Source: Siderastrea siderea (lineage: Eukaryota; Cnidaria; Anthozoa; Scleractinia; Rhizangiidae). From it: a stretch of 64,000 nt of DNA. The stretch covers positions 15,138,142 through 15,202,141 of the forward strand of contig OZ034975.1 of assembly GCA_964030785.1 (NCBI GenBank). The letters are read 5' to 3'. Under the pieces are notes generated by a model that had not been told where the DNA came from, made no database searches, and was given only the letters and a program-made list of their open reading frames with translations. The position numbers and the translations under genes were made by a program. Shown here piece after piece: positions 11,749 through 20,233 of this stretch; position 1 is the first letter of the stretch; every line of letters begins with the position of its first letter.

Positions 11749-14700
11749 TCACTGGTATCCATAAGGGTAGGTTAAAAAGGTTTGCGGATCCACTACTCTC
11801 TTGTCGTACACCAGTTGGTACCATTTGTGTTGTGGATGTGTGTACAAGTCATAGGTTTTTGGATTGCGCACGATCTGATGGGTTTTGGTGACTTGAATCT
11901 GTCGGGGTTTCAGGAGGGGTTTCTGGATTTCGTCTTGGACATTCTGACGCATGATGTGGTAGTTGAGTTGGGTCTTGCCTTCGCTGTTGAGTCGGAACCC
12001 TCTGACCTTACATTCGACGTGTCCCTGATTGGTCTTATAGCCATAATTCTTGGGACCCCCGCTCACAAATTCTTCGATGTACTCATCGGTACCCAATTCA
12101 CTCGTAAACTGACCGAGGTAAGGACCTAAGTCTGGGTTGGGTTGTCCTTCGTTTGTGTAGAAGATAATGGAGTCTGTATCGTAATACAAGACACGCTCCC
12201 CTAAGGGTTCCAGGGCTTCATACAGTTTGAGCCGGGCGTGACAGGTGGTGAAAGCAGCCACAAAGATGTTCAGGTTGGGTGACACGGGGATGTCCTCTTC
12301 TTGATGTTGATAATGTACTTCGACCATGTCGTCATTGATGACGGAGACGTGACGTACATCTAAGGTATCTGTGTCTAAAAACTGGTGGAAAGCTTGAGGA
12401 TCATCAAAGGTTTGGATTTGGGTCTTGTTAAGGCGTTGTCCAAACTTGCCCCACATGGAGTTTAACATGAGTTTGGCTAGGGTACGCAGGCCCGGGTTGT
12501 ATTCGATTTTGGCGTACTCCAGGCGGATGCCTTCATGCTGGAAGTAGTTTTCGATGTGCGTTTGTTTTTGTTGCTCTGTCATGTTGTCTTCAGGCCACCC
12601 ACTGGCTTCTTGCTTAATTTTCAGCCAAGTGTTTACGTAGTCTCTGAACAACCCCTCACAGGTGTCGGGGAAATGCCAGACTTCGTAGATGTACAGGACT
12701 TGGTACCCGAGCTCGACGGCTTTCTCTAATTCGGGGGTGCACCATGTACTGGTCAGAGTACGTTCCTCGTCGGTGTGAGGACAATGATAGGATCTGTCTA
12801 GAAGGGGTTTGTCCATTTCTTCTTCCACACAACGGGCACAGAGTGGAACGAGCAGTTTTTCGTCATGGCGGTAAGGCAGCACGGGATGGTACAATTCACG
12901 TGGAGGCAGGACTTGACACTGAATCAACCCAAAGTACTGATGGATGTCGATGTGACCCGGTTGTGAAATGAAGGTCGGATGTCCTTTGGGGTAGACAGAC
13001 TTCTTGTTGACCCACGGGTACAAGGAGGTGACATCGATGTAGTGGATCTTTTGGCCGGGGGTGATATGATGGTAGAGTTTGACGGCATTGGTACGACCTC
13101 CACAGAAAGCCTCTCGAGGTTTAAGAGGTGAGATAAAGTCGAGTTCCTCGACGAAGGAGTCGATCTCTGGTTGGGTTTGTTTGAGGTGTTTCCATTCACA
13201 TCCCCACATTTGAATGACCTTGTACCCTTGTTTGGTAAGCTGTTGGACTTTGTCTTGAGTGGCTTCGTAAACGTCATGCATAGTTCGATCATAGTTACGG
13301 GGATGTTTTTCGTGGCGATTTGGATAACAGGTTGGGCATCCGTGGGTGAAACACCCTTGAAATTCGTAGACGGTGTGGGTGTCGGGGCAATAACCATCCA
13401 CATGGATCTGGGTCCCGGGGATCTTATACTCGCCGGCATTTCGGACATGTTGTACGTACTGGCGATGACTTGGATGGTCTGGATAGGCGCCGGCCAGTAG
13501 ATCGTCGGGGTTGAGATCTTGGAGGGCGCGTTGGCGTAGTTGGTGATCGCACCAGGTTAACCAGTGGAGGGCTGGGAGGGACTGATTGATGTTGTTTCTC
13601 CAACCATGGGTGGGTTCACTGTCAATACTGTTGGGGATCATCCGGTTCATACGTAAATCTCTATTACAAGCTGAGGCAATGGTGATGTGTTCAAAGGGAT
13701 TGAATCCTGTCAAGTCTTCAAACAAGCGTTTGAAAGTCAGACATCCTTGTTTCAAGAGACGTACATCCGATTCACAATAGGCGATCAACTCTTGTTTAAA
13801 ATTAAACACCACGCCCTGGTCGCGTTGTTCTTGATGCCAGGTTTCGAAGGCTTGCCTGTCTTCGGGTGACATGGTTTCGGGCATGTAGTAATCGAGTGAT
13901 GGGAGGATGCCCACGTAGTTTTGATGATGATCATCGGGTTGGTTGAACTTGTGTGGGAAATAACCTTTGCAGAGTTCTGTCAAGTCAAAGGTTTTGGGAA
14001 ACGCGGAGAGTGGCATCTGGAAGAAACTCATGGAATCGATGAAGCGGATGCGATCGTGTTTGACTTCTAAGAGTTTACATCCGTTGCGGAGTTGTTGGAC
14101 GATCCGGTTGTCACCATAGTATTGACGGATGATAAAGTACCCATCGTACCCTTGAAAATTATGGGCCAACACAATGACTTGACGGGTATCGTGGAGTGTC
14201 AAGGTATCCAACCATTCCAGAAAGTCGCGGATACAGAAGGGACCTGAGAACCGCTGGGGTGGATCGTCGTCTTCGGTTTCGGCCACGACGAGATTGGCAA
14301 TGTGTTTTTCCTTGGGTTGCATGGCTTCAATATCAAAGAAGACATGAAGGGGTGGTAGGTTGTCCTCCTCCTCCTCTTCGGGTGTAGGGGGTTCTGCGGC
14401 TGCTGCCCCTCGTTTGGCGCGAGGACCTCGTTGCTGTTTCCTCTTTCTTTTCTTTTCTTGAGTGGCTCTTTGAATGAAACAAAAGTGGTCCTCGGCGTGC
14501 ACGTACTCATGGCAAGAAGGGCAATCCACGTGCCAACAAAGGTGACGTTCAATGTTGGACAAGCCTACATTTTGTTGATAGCAGGTAGGACATCGGCGTC
14601 GTTGAGAGCATACGGAGGACTGGGAGTCGGTGACGGGTTTGCCAACGTGGGTCTTGCCAACATGCAAGTCGAAACACGTGTTTCCAAAAAAGTCCCTATG

Positions 14701-15885
14701 ACACGACTGGCAACGTTGAGTGGCTTTGAGTTGTCGGGGGAAGGCATGCAGGAAATCGGGGCACTCTTTCTGCCGACAGGATCCACACAGCTTTTTCTTG
14801 GTGCATCGATGCAGTCCCTCGGTGTTGTACGGTTTCCAACAATCAGCACAGACATAACTGGACCCGAAAAGACCAGGTAAACGGGTGATGACATCATAAT
14901 GGTTTTGGTTGTGCAGTAGGATCAGTTGTTTGTCTTGAAGGGGTCCAAAGGTAGTGATGTGGAACGATCGATGCGCATCCACTAGGATGATCTGGTAACC
15001 GGTGAGGGATGGGGCTTGACTAAAAGCCGTCAAGGCGTCGTAACTGCATGCTCCAAACGGCACCTTGGCTTCGTGTTGCAGGTCCAGAGCGAAGGTTCTT
15101 TGCAGTGGACCCTTCCCCTGGCGAATGGCTTTCTGTTTCGGGTGTTGGTCCACTCTGGCCTTGGCGACCACAAGGGCTCTGGCACAGCAGAGGTCATCGT
15201 CGTTTTGGATTCTTATGACACTCTTTTTGTTCCTGGTCAACATGGCCATGGTAGGGTGGCCTGGTTTACCACGACGGGGTCTGCCGGTTCCTTGAGGAGC
15301 ATGATGGACTTGAGTAATGGATACTTGAAAGGAGTCATCCAATTCAAATTGTTCGTTGCTGTTCAAGGCTTGTGCTAAACGGTGGAATAGGGCCTCCACA
15401 CGCTCCGTGTCTTGACGCCATTCACCTGCACGTAATCCCCACCCCTGAAAATTGTTGTGCAGGCGATTGGATCCTATAGTGAAATAGAGTCGATCTTGAT
15501 CGTGGAGGTCAGGTGTGGTGGTTAACACTTGATTCACTGCTCGACGTAATCCGTCTTGGAGAGCTTGGGTAATGTTTTGACCTGGAATCAAGTTCCCCCT
15601 TTGGCGTAAACGGGTATTGAAATGACGTTCACACACCCCCAGGCGTTGACTCCTCTGATCCACAAAACGTTCGAGTTCAAAGTGGAAGGCACCCTCTTCA
15701 TTGGTATCCATACCACCTCCACTTTGTTGAAGGAGATGAGTTTGAAAGGCATGTTGCCGTTCGAAACGATCCATCAATTCATTATAGTCTTCATCATCAC
15801 TAGACATCTGTAGTCCTAGTAATTGGAGGGACTGGTGGCGGGAAAGACCACTGGGTCCCGCTTCGTCCTCTTGGTGAGAGGACAT
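11749..15885 (-). CDS. PolB: Protein-primed family B DNA polymerase
   Basis: A 1378-aa replicative polymerase that would copy the linear element genome by protein priming. In order: an N-terminal region with a DNA-free conserved block ending HNQNHYDVI (about 325-333); cysteine/histidine clusters of zinc-binding type (346-375, 391-413, 432-468); a linker with E-rich and basic tracts (476-508); 3'-5' exonuclease motifs FDIEAM (517-522), LAHNFQGYDGYF (573-584) and YCESDVRLL (703-711); a VSR-like insert with EFQGCFTHGCPTCYP (841-855); polymerase motif A DVTSLYPW (951-958), motif B KLMLNSMWGKFGQ (1138-1150) and motif C YYDTDSI (1234-1240). All catalytic acids seem present. The ATG at 15885 follows a TATA box at 15919-15926 and is the first in frame. 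The gene runs outward towards the left TIR, as is usual in Polintons. Confidence 0.97.
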   Translation of the reverse strand: MSSHQEDEAGPSGLSRHQSLQLLGLQMSSDDEDYNELMDRFERQHAFQTHLLQQSGGGMDTNEEGAFHFELERFVDQRSQRLGVCERHFNTRLRQRGNLIPGQNITQALQDGLRRAVNQVLTTTPDLHDQDRLYFTIGSNRLHNNFQGWGLRAGEWRQDTERVEALFHRLAQALNSNEQFELDDSFQVSITQVHHAPQGTGRPRRGKPGHPTMAMLTRNKKSVIRIQNDDDLCCARALVVAKARVDQHPKQKAIRQGKGPLQRTFALDLQHEAKVPFGACSYDALTAFSQAPSLTGYQIILVDAHRSFHITTFGPLQDKQLILLHNQNHYDVITRLPGLFGSSYVCADCWKPYNTEGLHRCTKKKLCGSCRQKECPDFLHAFPRQLKATQRCQSCHRDFFGNTCFDLHVGKTHVGKPVTDSQSSVCSQRRRCPTCYQQNVGLSNIERHLCWHVDCPSCHEYVHAEDHFCFIQRATQEKKRKRKQQRGPRAKRGAAAAEPPTPEEEEEDNLPPLHVFFDIEAMQPKEKHIANLVVAETEDDDPPQRFSGPFCIRDFLEWLDTLTLHDTRQVIVLAHNFQGYDGYFIIRQYYGDNRIVQQLRNGCKLLEVKHDRIRFIDSMSFFQMPLSAFPKTFDLTELCKGYFPHKFNQPDDHHQNYVGILPSLDYYMPETMSPEDRQAFETWHQEQRDQGVVFNFKQELIAYCESDVRLLKQGCLTFKRLFEDLTGFNPFEHITIASACNRDLRMNRMIPNSIDSEPTHGWRNNINQSLPALHWLTWCDHQLRQRALQDLNPDDLLAGAYPDHPSHRQYVQHVRNAGEYKIPGTQIHVDGYCPDTHTVYEFQGCFTHGCPTCYPNRHEKHPRNYDRTMHDVYEATQDKVQQLTKQGYKVIQMWGCEWKHLKQTQPEIDSFVEELDFISPLKPREAFCGGRTNAVKLYHHITPGQKIHYIDVTSLYPWVNKKSVYPKGHPTFISQPGHIDIHQYFGLIQCQVLPPRELYHPVLPYRHDEKLLVPLCARCVEEEMDKPLLDRSYHCPHTDEERTLTSTWCTPELEKAVELGYQVLYIYEVWHFPDTCEGLFRDYVNTWLKIKQEASGWPEDNMTEQQKQTHIENYFQHEGIRLEYAKIEYNPGLRTLAKLMLNSMWGKFGQRLNKTQIQTFDDPQAFHQFLDTDTLDVRHVSVINDDMVEVHYQHQEEDIPVSPNLNIFVAAFTTCHARLKLYEALEPLGERVLYYDTDSIIFYTNEGQPNPDLGPYLGQFTSELGTDEYIEEFVSGGPKNYGYKTNQGHVECKVRGFRLNSEGKTQLNYHIMRQNVQDEIQKPLLKPRQIQVTKTHQIVRNPKTYDLYTHPQHKWYQLVYDKRVVDPQTFLTYPYGYQ

Positions 15886-15918
15886 GATCAGATGAACTCA
15901 CTGGAGGTTGGGGCTCTG

Positions 15919-15926
15919 TTTTTATA
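15919..15926 (-). promoter_or_regulatory. TATA box of PolB
   Basis: TATAAAAA on the minus strand, 34-41 bp before the PolB ATG, implying a very short 5' leader. It shares an intergenic, GC-rich region (15930-16070, with an ACCAATGAG CCAAT box) with the divergent plus-strand gene, so the region is a bidirectional promoter. Confidence 0.7.
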
Positions 15927-16074
15927 GAGAACAAAAAGGTCCCGTGGGAGGGGAAGGAACCAATGAGGGAGAGGGCCCAGGGGTGGCCCTGGGAGGGGAG
16001 GGAAGGGGTGGGGGGACCCCCCTCCCCCCTCTCTAGTAAGGGTCCATGGTGCATGACGGGAACGAATGAGAGAC

Positions 16075-16080
16075 TATAAA
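16075..16080 (+). promoter_or_regulatory. TATA box of plus-strand gene pair
   Basis: CTATAAAA on the plus strand, about 35 bp before the ATG at 16113. Transcription would begin at about 16105, which leaves almost no leader and argues against using an upstream non-ATG start. Confidence 0.65.
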
Positions 16081-16112
16081 ACAGATCGCCCCTCGAGGTG
16101 AGTCATCTCAAA

Positions 16113-16529
16113 ATGGACTCTGCCCATGAGAAGTTGTTAGAAAGATTCGAAGAGTTTGAGGTAGATTTGGAAGTTGAGGAGATCTTGGGGAAAGTCAAGA
16201 GGGAGTTGCTGTTGAACGACGAAAGCATTCGTGAGTTTGCGGAAAGTTTAAAGCAACTGGAACCCGAAAAAGTAGAGGCCCAGAGAAGACGAGCAGAACA
16301 GGCGGCTCCTTTTCACCAACGGTGCTACCCCCAATTAACCTGCGACTGGTTCGTAGAGGGTCTAGACTATTGTTGCAACTACTGGCGGTACCAGTTTAAA
16401 CGCCCACGGACACCGCCACCAGCACCGCCACCCTCTCCCGATGTCAGTAGAAAAAGAGCCTCGGCCCCGCAGTCGCCGTCACAGACCCCCCGTGAATTAT
16501 TACCAAAGCGACAGCAACGACGACTATGA
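16113..16529 (+). CDS. Unknown acidic/proline-rich Polinton protein
   Basis: 138 aa starting MDSAHEKLLERF, with a good start context (CAAAATGG). Residues 1-60 are acidic and predicted helical (leucine/glutamate rich, possible coiled coil). The middle holds CYPQLTCDWFVEGLDYCCNYW, rich in Cys and aromatics. The tail is proline-rich then basic (PPAPPPSP...LPKRQQRRL). I do not recognise the family. It is the first gene of a plus-strand pair behind its own TATA box, diverging from PolB, a position where early or regulatory genes could lie. LTCDW resembles but does not match an LxCxE retinoblastoma-binding motif. It overlaps the next gene by 89 bp in another frame. Confidence 0.65.
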   Translation: MDSAHEKLLERFEEFEVDLEVEEILGKVKRELLLNDESIREFAESLKQLEPEKVEAQRRRAEQAAPFHQRCYPQLTCDWFVEGLDYCCNYWRYQFKRPRTPPPAPPPSPDVSRKRASAPQSPSQTPRELLPKRQQRRL

Positions 16530-17601
16530 CACCCAAGACGACGACTATGACCCCAACGACGACACCGACGACTATGCCCCCTACGACGACGAAGTGCCCG
16601 ACCTTGAGGCTAAACAAGCGCAGCAACTGGCCGCTCAAGCGAGGTACCGGGACAGGCATCCCGACCGAATTGCCGCCTCGCAACAACGGTTTCTGGCGAA
16701 ACGTCAGAGCAAGGTACTCCGAATGAGGGACAAAAGTGTACGGTACCGGGCCAAAAACCCAGAGACCAGAAAAAAGTACCGAGAAAACAATCGAGAGTTC
16801 ATCGCGGTGTCCAAGCAGTGTTACCGGGAAAAACGTCGTAAACAGCTGGCGGCGGCCCGCAAGCGCTACAGGGCAAAGTATCCAGAGCGCGTGGCGGAGG
16901 CCCTCAAGCGCTACCGGGAAAGGAATCGAGACCGCTTGGCGGAGTACAATAAGCGCTACCAGGAAAAACATCGAGCCCAGCATGCGGAGACACAAAAGCG
17001 CTACCGGGAAAACCATCGGGCACAGATCCTAGCGTATAAGCAACGATATCGGGAGGCCCATCGAGAGCGGTTGAATGAGATAGAGAGGCGCCGTTACGCT
17101 GACATGGGGGAGGAAAAGAGAAGGGCAATCAACGAGAGGCGCCGCCGAGCCCACCTGGTGAAGAAAAAGAGAGAGGCGGAGAAAAAGAGAACTCTAGAGA
17201 AATGGAAGGCCTTAGGACCTTTGACACTGACCATTCCCCTGACGGATTGTTTGAAATGCGTTCCTGTGACGGCGTATGTCCAAGCCTTTTGTGACTCCCT
17301 CGAATCTGTGGATACGAACGTATCGCCCCCGGAATCCTTTCTTCAACTCCTTGAGGAGGAGGAGGACTCTCATACTCTGCTTGATTTAGATTCGGGGAGC
17401 GTGCAAGTCGTGGACCCCCCTGACTTGGATGACCTTTCGTTTTTGGAGGACTTATGGAAAGACATGTCACCCGACGATTGGGAGCAGGCCATGGACGATG
17501 TCGAGGATTTTGATGTAGAGGCATTGCTGCCCCCTGAAGACCTCGTTCATGACATGTCATCCGACGAGGGCGTTGATTTATTGTATGATTTGGTGTCTTA
17601 A
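16441..17601 (+). CDS. Basic-repeat protein with acidic ends, putative regulator
   Basis: 386 aa. Residues ~1-57 are acidic with DDYD-type repeats; ~58-245 hold about a dozen tandem 13-15 residue basic repeats of the form KRYREKHRA-Q, likely one long charged helix; ~246-290 include LTDCLKCVPVTAYVQAFCDSL; the tail (~300-386) is very acidic with two related blocks (DMSPDDWEQ and DMSSDEGVD). A basic, helix-rich body with an acidic activation-like tail suggests a DNA-binding transcription factor or DNA-packaging protein; that is inference. It begins inside the preceding gene (+1 frame), so it needs leaky scanning, a second transcript or splicing. No family match that I can name. Confidence 0.75.
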   Translation: MSVEKEPRPRSRRHRPPVNYYQSDSNDDYDTQDDDYDPNDDTDDYAPYDDEVPDLEAKQAQQLAAQARYRDRHPDRIAASQQRFLAKRQSKVLRMRDKSVRYRAKNPETRKKYRENNREFIAVSKQCYREKRRKQLAAARKRYRAKYPERVAEALKRYRERNRDRLAEYNKRYQEKHRAQHAETQKRYRENHRAQILAYKQRYREAHRERLNEIERRRYADMGEEKRRAINERRRRAHLVKKKREAEKKRTLEKWKALGPLTLTIPLTDCLKCVPVTAYVQAFCDSLESVDTNVSPPESFLQLLEEEEDSHTLLDLDSGSVQVVDPPDLDDLSFLEDLWKDMSPDDWEQAMDDVEDFDVEALLPPEDLVHDMSSDEGVDLLYDLVS

Positions 17602-17866
17602 CCCTCCTCTTAGTATTTGGCAGAACATTGAACTTTTTGAAGACAACTCATGAACCAATGAGACAGTGACATTGTTTTTATTTTATCAAAAAGAAATACG
17701 TGGATCAAATTGTCTACACCACAATGGGTTCTGTCTCGCAAATCCTGTTTGAGACTCAACACGAACTACAGAAGACTACAGAAGAACAGAATGCAGAATA
17801 ACAATACCAATGAGACATTTTCATTTTTTTATTATTACTCAACATGTAACTGGGGTGTTATTAAAT
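17602..17866. other. Convergent intergenic region
   Basis: Separates the plus-strand pair from the minus-strand virion cluster. Minus-strand AATAAA-type signals are visible at about 17826-17833 (AATAAT/AATAAA) and 17674-17685, the former ~40 bp after the PLA2 gene stop, suiting a shared 3' end for the minus-strand chain. I see no gene. Confidence 0.6.
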
Positions 17867-18223
17867 TTACAATTTTAAACGTTTCTTGGCTTGCATGATT
17901 TTCTTGACCACCCGTTCCGTCTTGGTTTTCTTGCCGGGTAAGCGATCAATGGCTTGGATCATTTTGGTATCGGCTTTCCATTTCTCTTGCAAATTCTTAG
18001 CACGGCTGTAATCAATGTCGTGTTGTTTAGCAATCTGGTCCAAGCGATTGATCCCTGGATCCCCACGTTTCAGACGTTTGGCCAAATGGGTGCCAGGGCC
18101 CATGTACTGATAACCAGGCCAATGAAATTCCTTCCCCGTCTTAGCAATCCATTTTTGGACATCCAAGGCCCCTCCTCGTTGGGGGCGTTTCCGCTTGATA
18201 CCCCTTCTCCTCTTGGTGGGCAT
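17867..18223 (-). CDS. Parvovirus-type phospholipase A2 domain protein
   Basis: 118 aa. A basic N-terminus (MPTKRRRGIKRKRPQRGG) precedes the PLA2 core: calcium loop YMGPGT (40-45), then LDQIAKQHDIDY with the catalytic His68-Asp69 pair, and a basic C-terminus. This matches the secreted-PLA2-like domain of parvovirus VP1 and of some adintoviruses, used to breach endosomal membranes during entry; the role here is by family analogy. The QRGG at 15-18 is a possible maturation site shared with several neighbours. I chose the ATG at 18223 because the longer frame runs back through the neighbour gene and uses no ATG. It follows that gene by 5 bp. Confidence 0.85.
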   Translation of the reverse strand: MPTKRRRGIKRKRPQRGGALDVQKWIAKTGKEFHWPGYQYMGPGTHLAKRLKRGDPGINRLDQIAKQHDIDYSRAKNLQEKWKADTKMIQAIDRLPGKKTKTERVVKKIMQAKKRLKL

Positions 18224-18228
18224 CTTTT

Positions 18229-18887
18229 TTAGTCCGTGTCGTAATCCAATCGCCGTCGTAACTTTTTGCCTTGGTACCAATCTTCCCAACCGGGTAAGGG
18301 TTTCAATCGTTCCACTTCTCGGGCGGGTCCTTTGCCTTTGCCTTTTGCCTTTGCCTTTGCCCAAGGACTCTCGGCTATCTTTTTTTCCAAGGTCTTGCGC
18401 TGTTCTCGAATGACTTCTAAACGCGACCGGGTATCCCCTCGACTAGTGGATGGGCTCCCTTTCTTGACAATGGGAATTTTACTGGTGGTGGCTGCTCCTT
18501 TGCCTTTCTTGGTTGCGGGGGTAATGGGTGGTTTGGGGCTCGACGGACTGCCTTTTATCATGCGCTTCAACCATTGTTCCACAGGTCCCGTCACCAAATC
18601 CCCGGCTTCTTCCTCGCCTTCTTCACCGGGTGGTCCAGCCGGTGCACCAATCCCCACCCCGCCAGGAAATTGACGAATGCGTTTGGTTAACTTGGTCAAT
18701 TCTTGACTCAACGGTTTCGTTTGAGCATGAACCAGGGCTGGATTAATTGGGAGTTGGCTAACAACACATGTTTTTGGGCGGCGAGCGTCGCGGCTTTGTT
18801 CAACAAGGCATTTTCGGTGAGTTCTCCTTTGTAATATTGAATGAGTTGCTCCAAGTCCTTATGGGGAATCATGTAGACCTCGTCCAT
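18229..18887 (-). CDS. Conserved Polinton protein, split by a 1-nt frameshift
   Basis: Two overlapping minus-strand frames appear to be one gene. The 5' part starts at ATG 18887 (MDEVYMIPHKDLEQL) and contains YYKGELTENALLNKAA, a block I associate with a protein common in anthozoan Polintons. The 3' part, ending at 18229, contains LTKRIRQFPGG, acidic EEGEEE, and a basic lysine/glycine-rich tail. The 3' frame has no ATG of its own near its beginning, while the 5' frame ends soon after the switch point near 18737, so one base seems lost or a -1 shift is needed; I see no slippery heptamer. Function unknown; its place in the capsid cluster suggests a virion or assembly protein. It could be a sequencing error. 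Confidence 0.7.
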
Positions 18888-18976
18888 GGTCGGGGCAAAG
18901 GTCTTCCAATGCACGACAGCTGTCACAACAGGTGATATTTATGCTTCCAATAAGAGTCTTTCCATGTCTTGACACG

Positions 18977-19294
18977 TTAACGAACACATTGACATAAGAC
19001 TTGATGGAGTCCTTGAAACAACCCGCGTCCTTTTTGTTGGACTAACCACTGACGACGTTTTTTCACGGAATGTCGACGACGTCCCAAATCACGTAGTACC
19101 TTTTTATAGGGTTGAAGTTTAGCCAGCATGGGTGGGGTCACAGGAATCTTGTTTTTTAAGAAGTTCAAGACCAATTCACTCACAGCATTGATTTGATCGG
19201 CATTGGCATGTTGTAACAACTCTTGACGTTTGGAACCATTGGCTTCTTGTAACATGGACCGTAAAAACGGTAATTGACGTCGAAGACGTTGCAT
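18977..19294 (-). CDS. Conserved small basic Polinton protein
   Basis: 105 aa, start ATG 19294. N-terminal helices (LRRQLPFLRSMLQ), a central ALxNVLxG-like stretch (VSELVLNFLKNKIPVTPP) and a basic C-terminal segment (LRDLGRRRHSVKKRRQWLV) followed by QQKGRGLFQ. From memory this is one of the most frequent hypothetical proteins of animal Polintons, usually with LVQKGG near the C-terminus; here the GG is replaced by GRG. A core or minor-capsid precursor role is plausible but unproven. It starts 3 bp after the stop of the upstream small gene (19298), as part of a packed chain. Confidence 0.7.
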   Translation of the reverse strand: MQRLRRQLPFLRSMLQEANGSKRQELLQHANADQINAVSELVLNFLKNKIPVTPPMLAKLQPYKKVLRDLGRRRHSVKKRRQWLVQQKGRGLFQGLHQVLCQCVR

Positions 19295-19297
19295 CCT

Positions 19298-19468
19298 TTA
19301 TCGATGGCGACGACGATACCGTTGGTTGGCTTTCTGAATCGTGCGTTTTATACGTTTATCCGTTTCCAAGGCCATGGCTTTCCCCAAGCCTGCCATGGCG
19401 GGGACCAATAGATTTAAAAAACCGCCTCGTTGACGACGACGTCGTCGTGGTCTTCTCCTCCTCACCAT
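19298..19468 (-). CDS. Small basic protein with RQRGG motif
   Basis: 56 aa. An Arg-rich start (MVRRRRPRRRRRQRGG), then hydrophobic FLNLLVPAMAGLGKAMAL, then a basic tail. The layout (Arg-rich leader, GG, hydrophobic segment) is the same as in 24540-24731 and recalls adenovirus core protein X/mu precursors that are cut after GG. ATG at 19468 overlaps the stop of the preceding gene in CCATGGTGA. Too short for routine gene calling but supported by the conserved layout and tight packing. Confidence 0.65.
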   Translation of the reverse strand: MVRRRRPRRRRRQRGGFLNLLVPAMAGLGKAMALETDKRIKRTIQKANQRYRRRHR

Positions 19469-19626
19469 GGACGGTTGATCAACAGACGTTGAAGGGCTTT
19501 GTTTTGTTTGATCACGTCTCGCGACTCTTTATAGCCTTGACGGGTATTGCGTTTGAAATCTTGCCACCAACCCCCACCTTGTTGTCGCTTCCTTTTTCTG
19601 CGTCGTCGTCGTCGTTGGACGGCCAT
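19462..19626 (-). CDS. Small basic protein with RQQGG motif
   Basis: 54 aa, start ATG 19626: MAVQRRRRRRKRKRQQGG followed by GWWQDFKRNTRQGYKES and a C-terminus QRLLINRPW. It has the same Arg-rich leader plus GG as neighbouring small genes. It overlaps the 3' end of the 239-aa membrane protein gene (19512-20231) in a different frame and shares its last bases with the start of the next small gene. The overlap makes it less certain than the others, but the motif is unlikely by chance. Confidence 0.6.
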   Translation of the reverse strand: MAVQRRRRRRKRKRQQGGGWWQDFKRNTRQGYKESRDVIKQNKALQRLLINRPW

Positions 19627-20231
19627 GGTTCTAAGAGTGTGGGACTGGGAGGGAGCGGCTTTTTATCGATCCAATACTCTTTGGGTCTCAAGGGACGAGG
19701 ACATCCGTCCACATAGCATAGGGCTTCCACGGGTTGGTACACAAAATGACGATGGTAATCTTGGAGACATCGTTTAGGTAACGGAGGGGTGAAATCCACA
19801 ATGGTATCATCCAAGGTTTGCATCTTGATTAAAAATCGTTCCAGATCCTCCAAGGGAACACCACGGACATAGGTTTTTAATTCGGTCAAGGCTTTGGCAT
19901 AGGTGGTAAACGCAAATCGACTCATGGTCACTTTAAATCGGTATTGTTTAAAATCATTCCATCCTTTGACCACCGTGCCCACGGCCGCCAAACATGCTAC
20001 CAACGTACTGTTGTCCAAAAGCGGTCCAGCAATCATGCCTGCGGCCATCAGGAGTAACGCCATGCCATTGAACAAGGCATTGATACACTTGAAATGATTC
20101 AACATTTTTCGATAACACCACCATTGTTGATGGTAAAAAGCATACAAGGAATCCATGCGTTGTAATAATTCCGGGGGGAATGGAAGGCCATGATGTTTCG
20201 ATCCATTCAATAACGACACGACGGTTTTCAT
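19512..20231 (-). CDS. Conserved Polinton membrane protein
   Basis: 239 aa from ATG 20231 (a GTG two codons earlier is not needed). Two hydrophobic segments around residues 50-70 (INALFNGMALLLMAAGMIAG) and 75-90 (STLVACLAAVGTVVKG) form a likely helical hairpin, followed by the conserved FAFTTYAKALTELKTYVRG and MQTLDDTIVDFTPP. I recognise the pattern from many anthozoan Polintons, where it is unnamed; a virion membrane or assembly role is a guess. It begins 2 bp after the stop of the glycine-rich gene and its acidic tail overlaps the next small gene. Confidence 0.8.
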   Translation of the reverse strand: MKTVVSLLNGSKHHGLPFPPELLQRMDSLYAFYHQQWWCYRKMLNHFKCINALFNGMALLLMAAGMIAGPLLDNSTLVACLAAVGTVVKGWNDFKQYRFKVTMSRFAFTTYAKALTELKTYVRGVPLEDLERFLIKMQTLDDTIVDFTPPLPKRCLQDYHRHFVYQPVEALCYVDGCPRPLRPKEYWIDKKPLPPSPTLLEPWPSNDDDDAEKGSDNKVGVGGKISNAIPVKAIKSRET

Positions 20232-20233
20232 CC

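Noticed and set aside
16340..16375. LxCxE-type retinoblastoma-binding motif in the first plus-strand gene
   Set aside because: The sequence is LTCDW; the essential final Glu is missing.
16444..17016. 190-codon minus-strand frame with hydrophobic repeats
   Set aside because: It is the antisense of the basic-repeat gene; the repeated pattern follows from the repeats on the plus strand.
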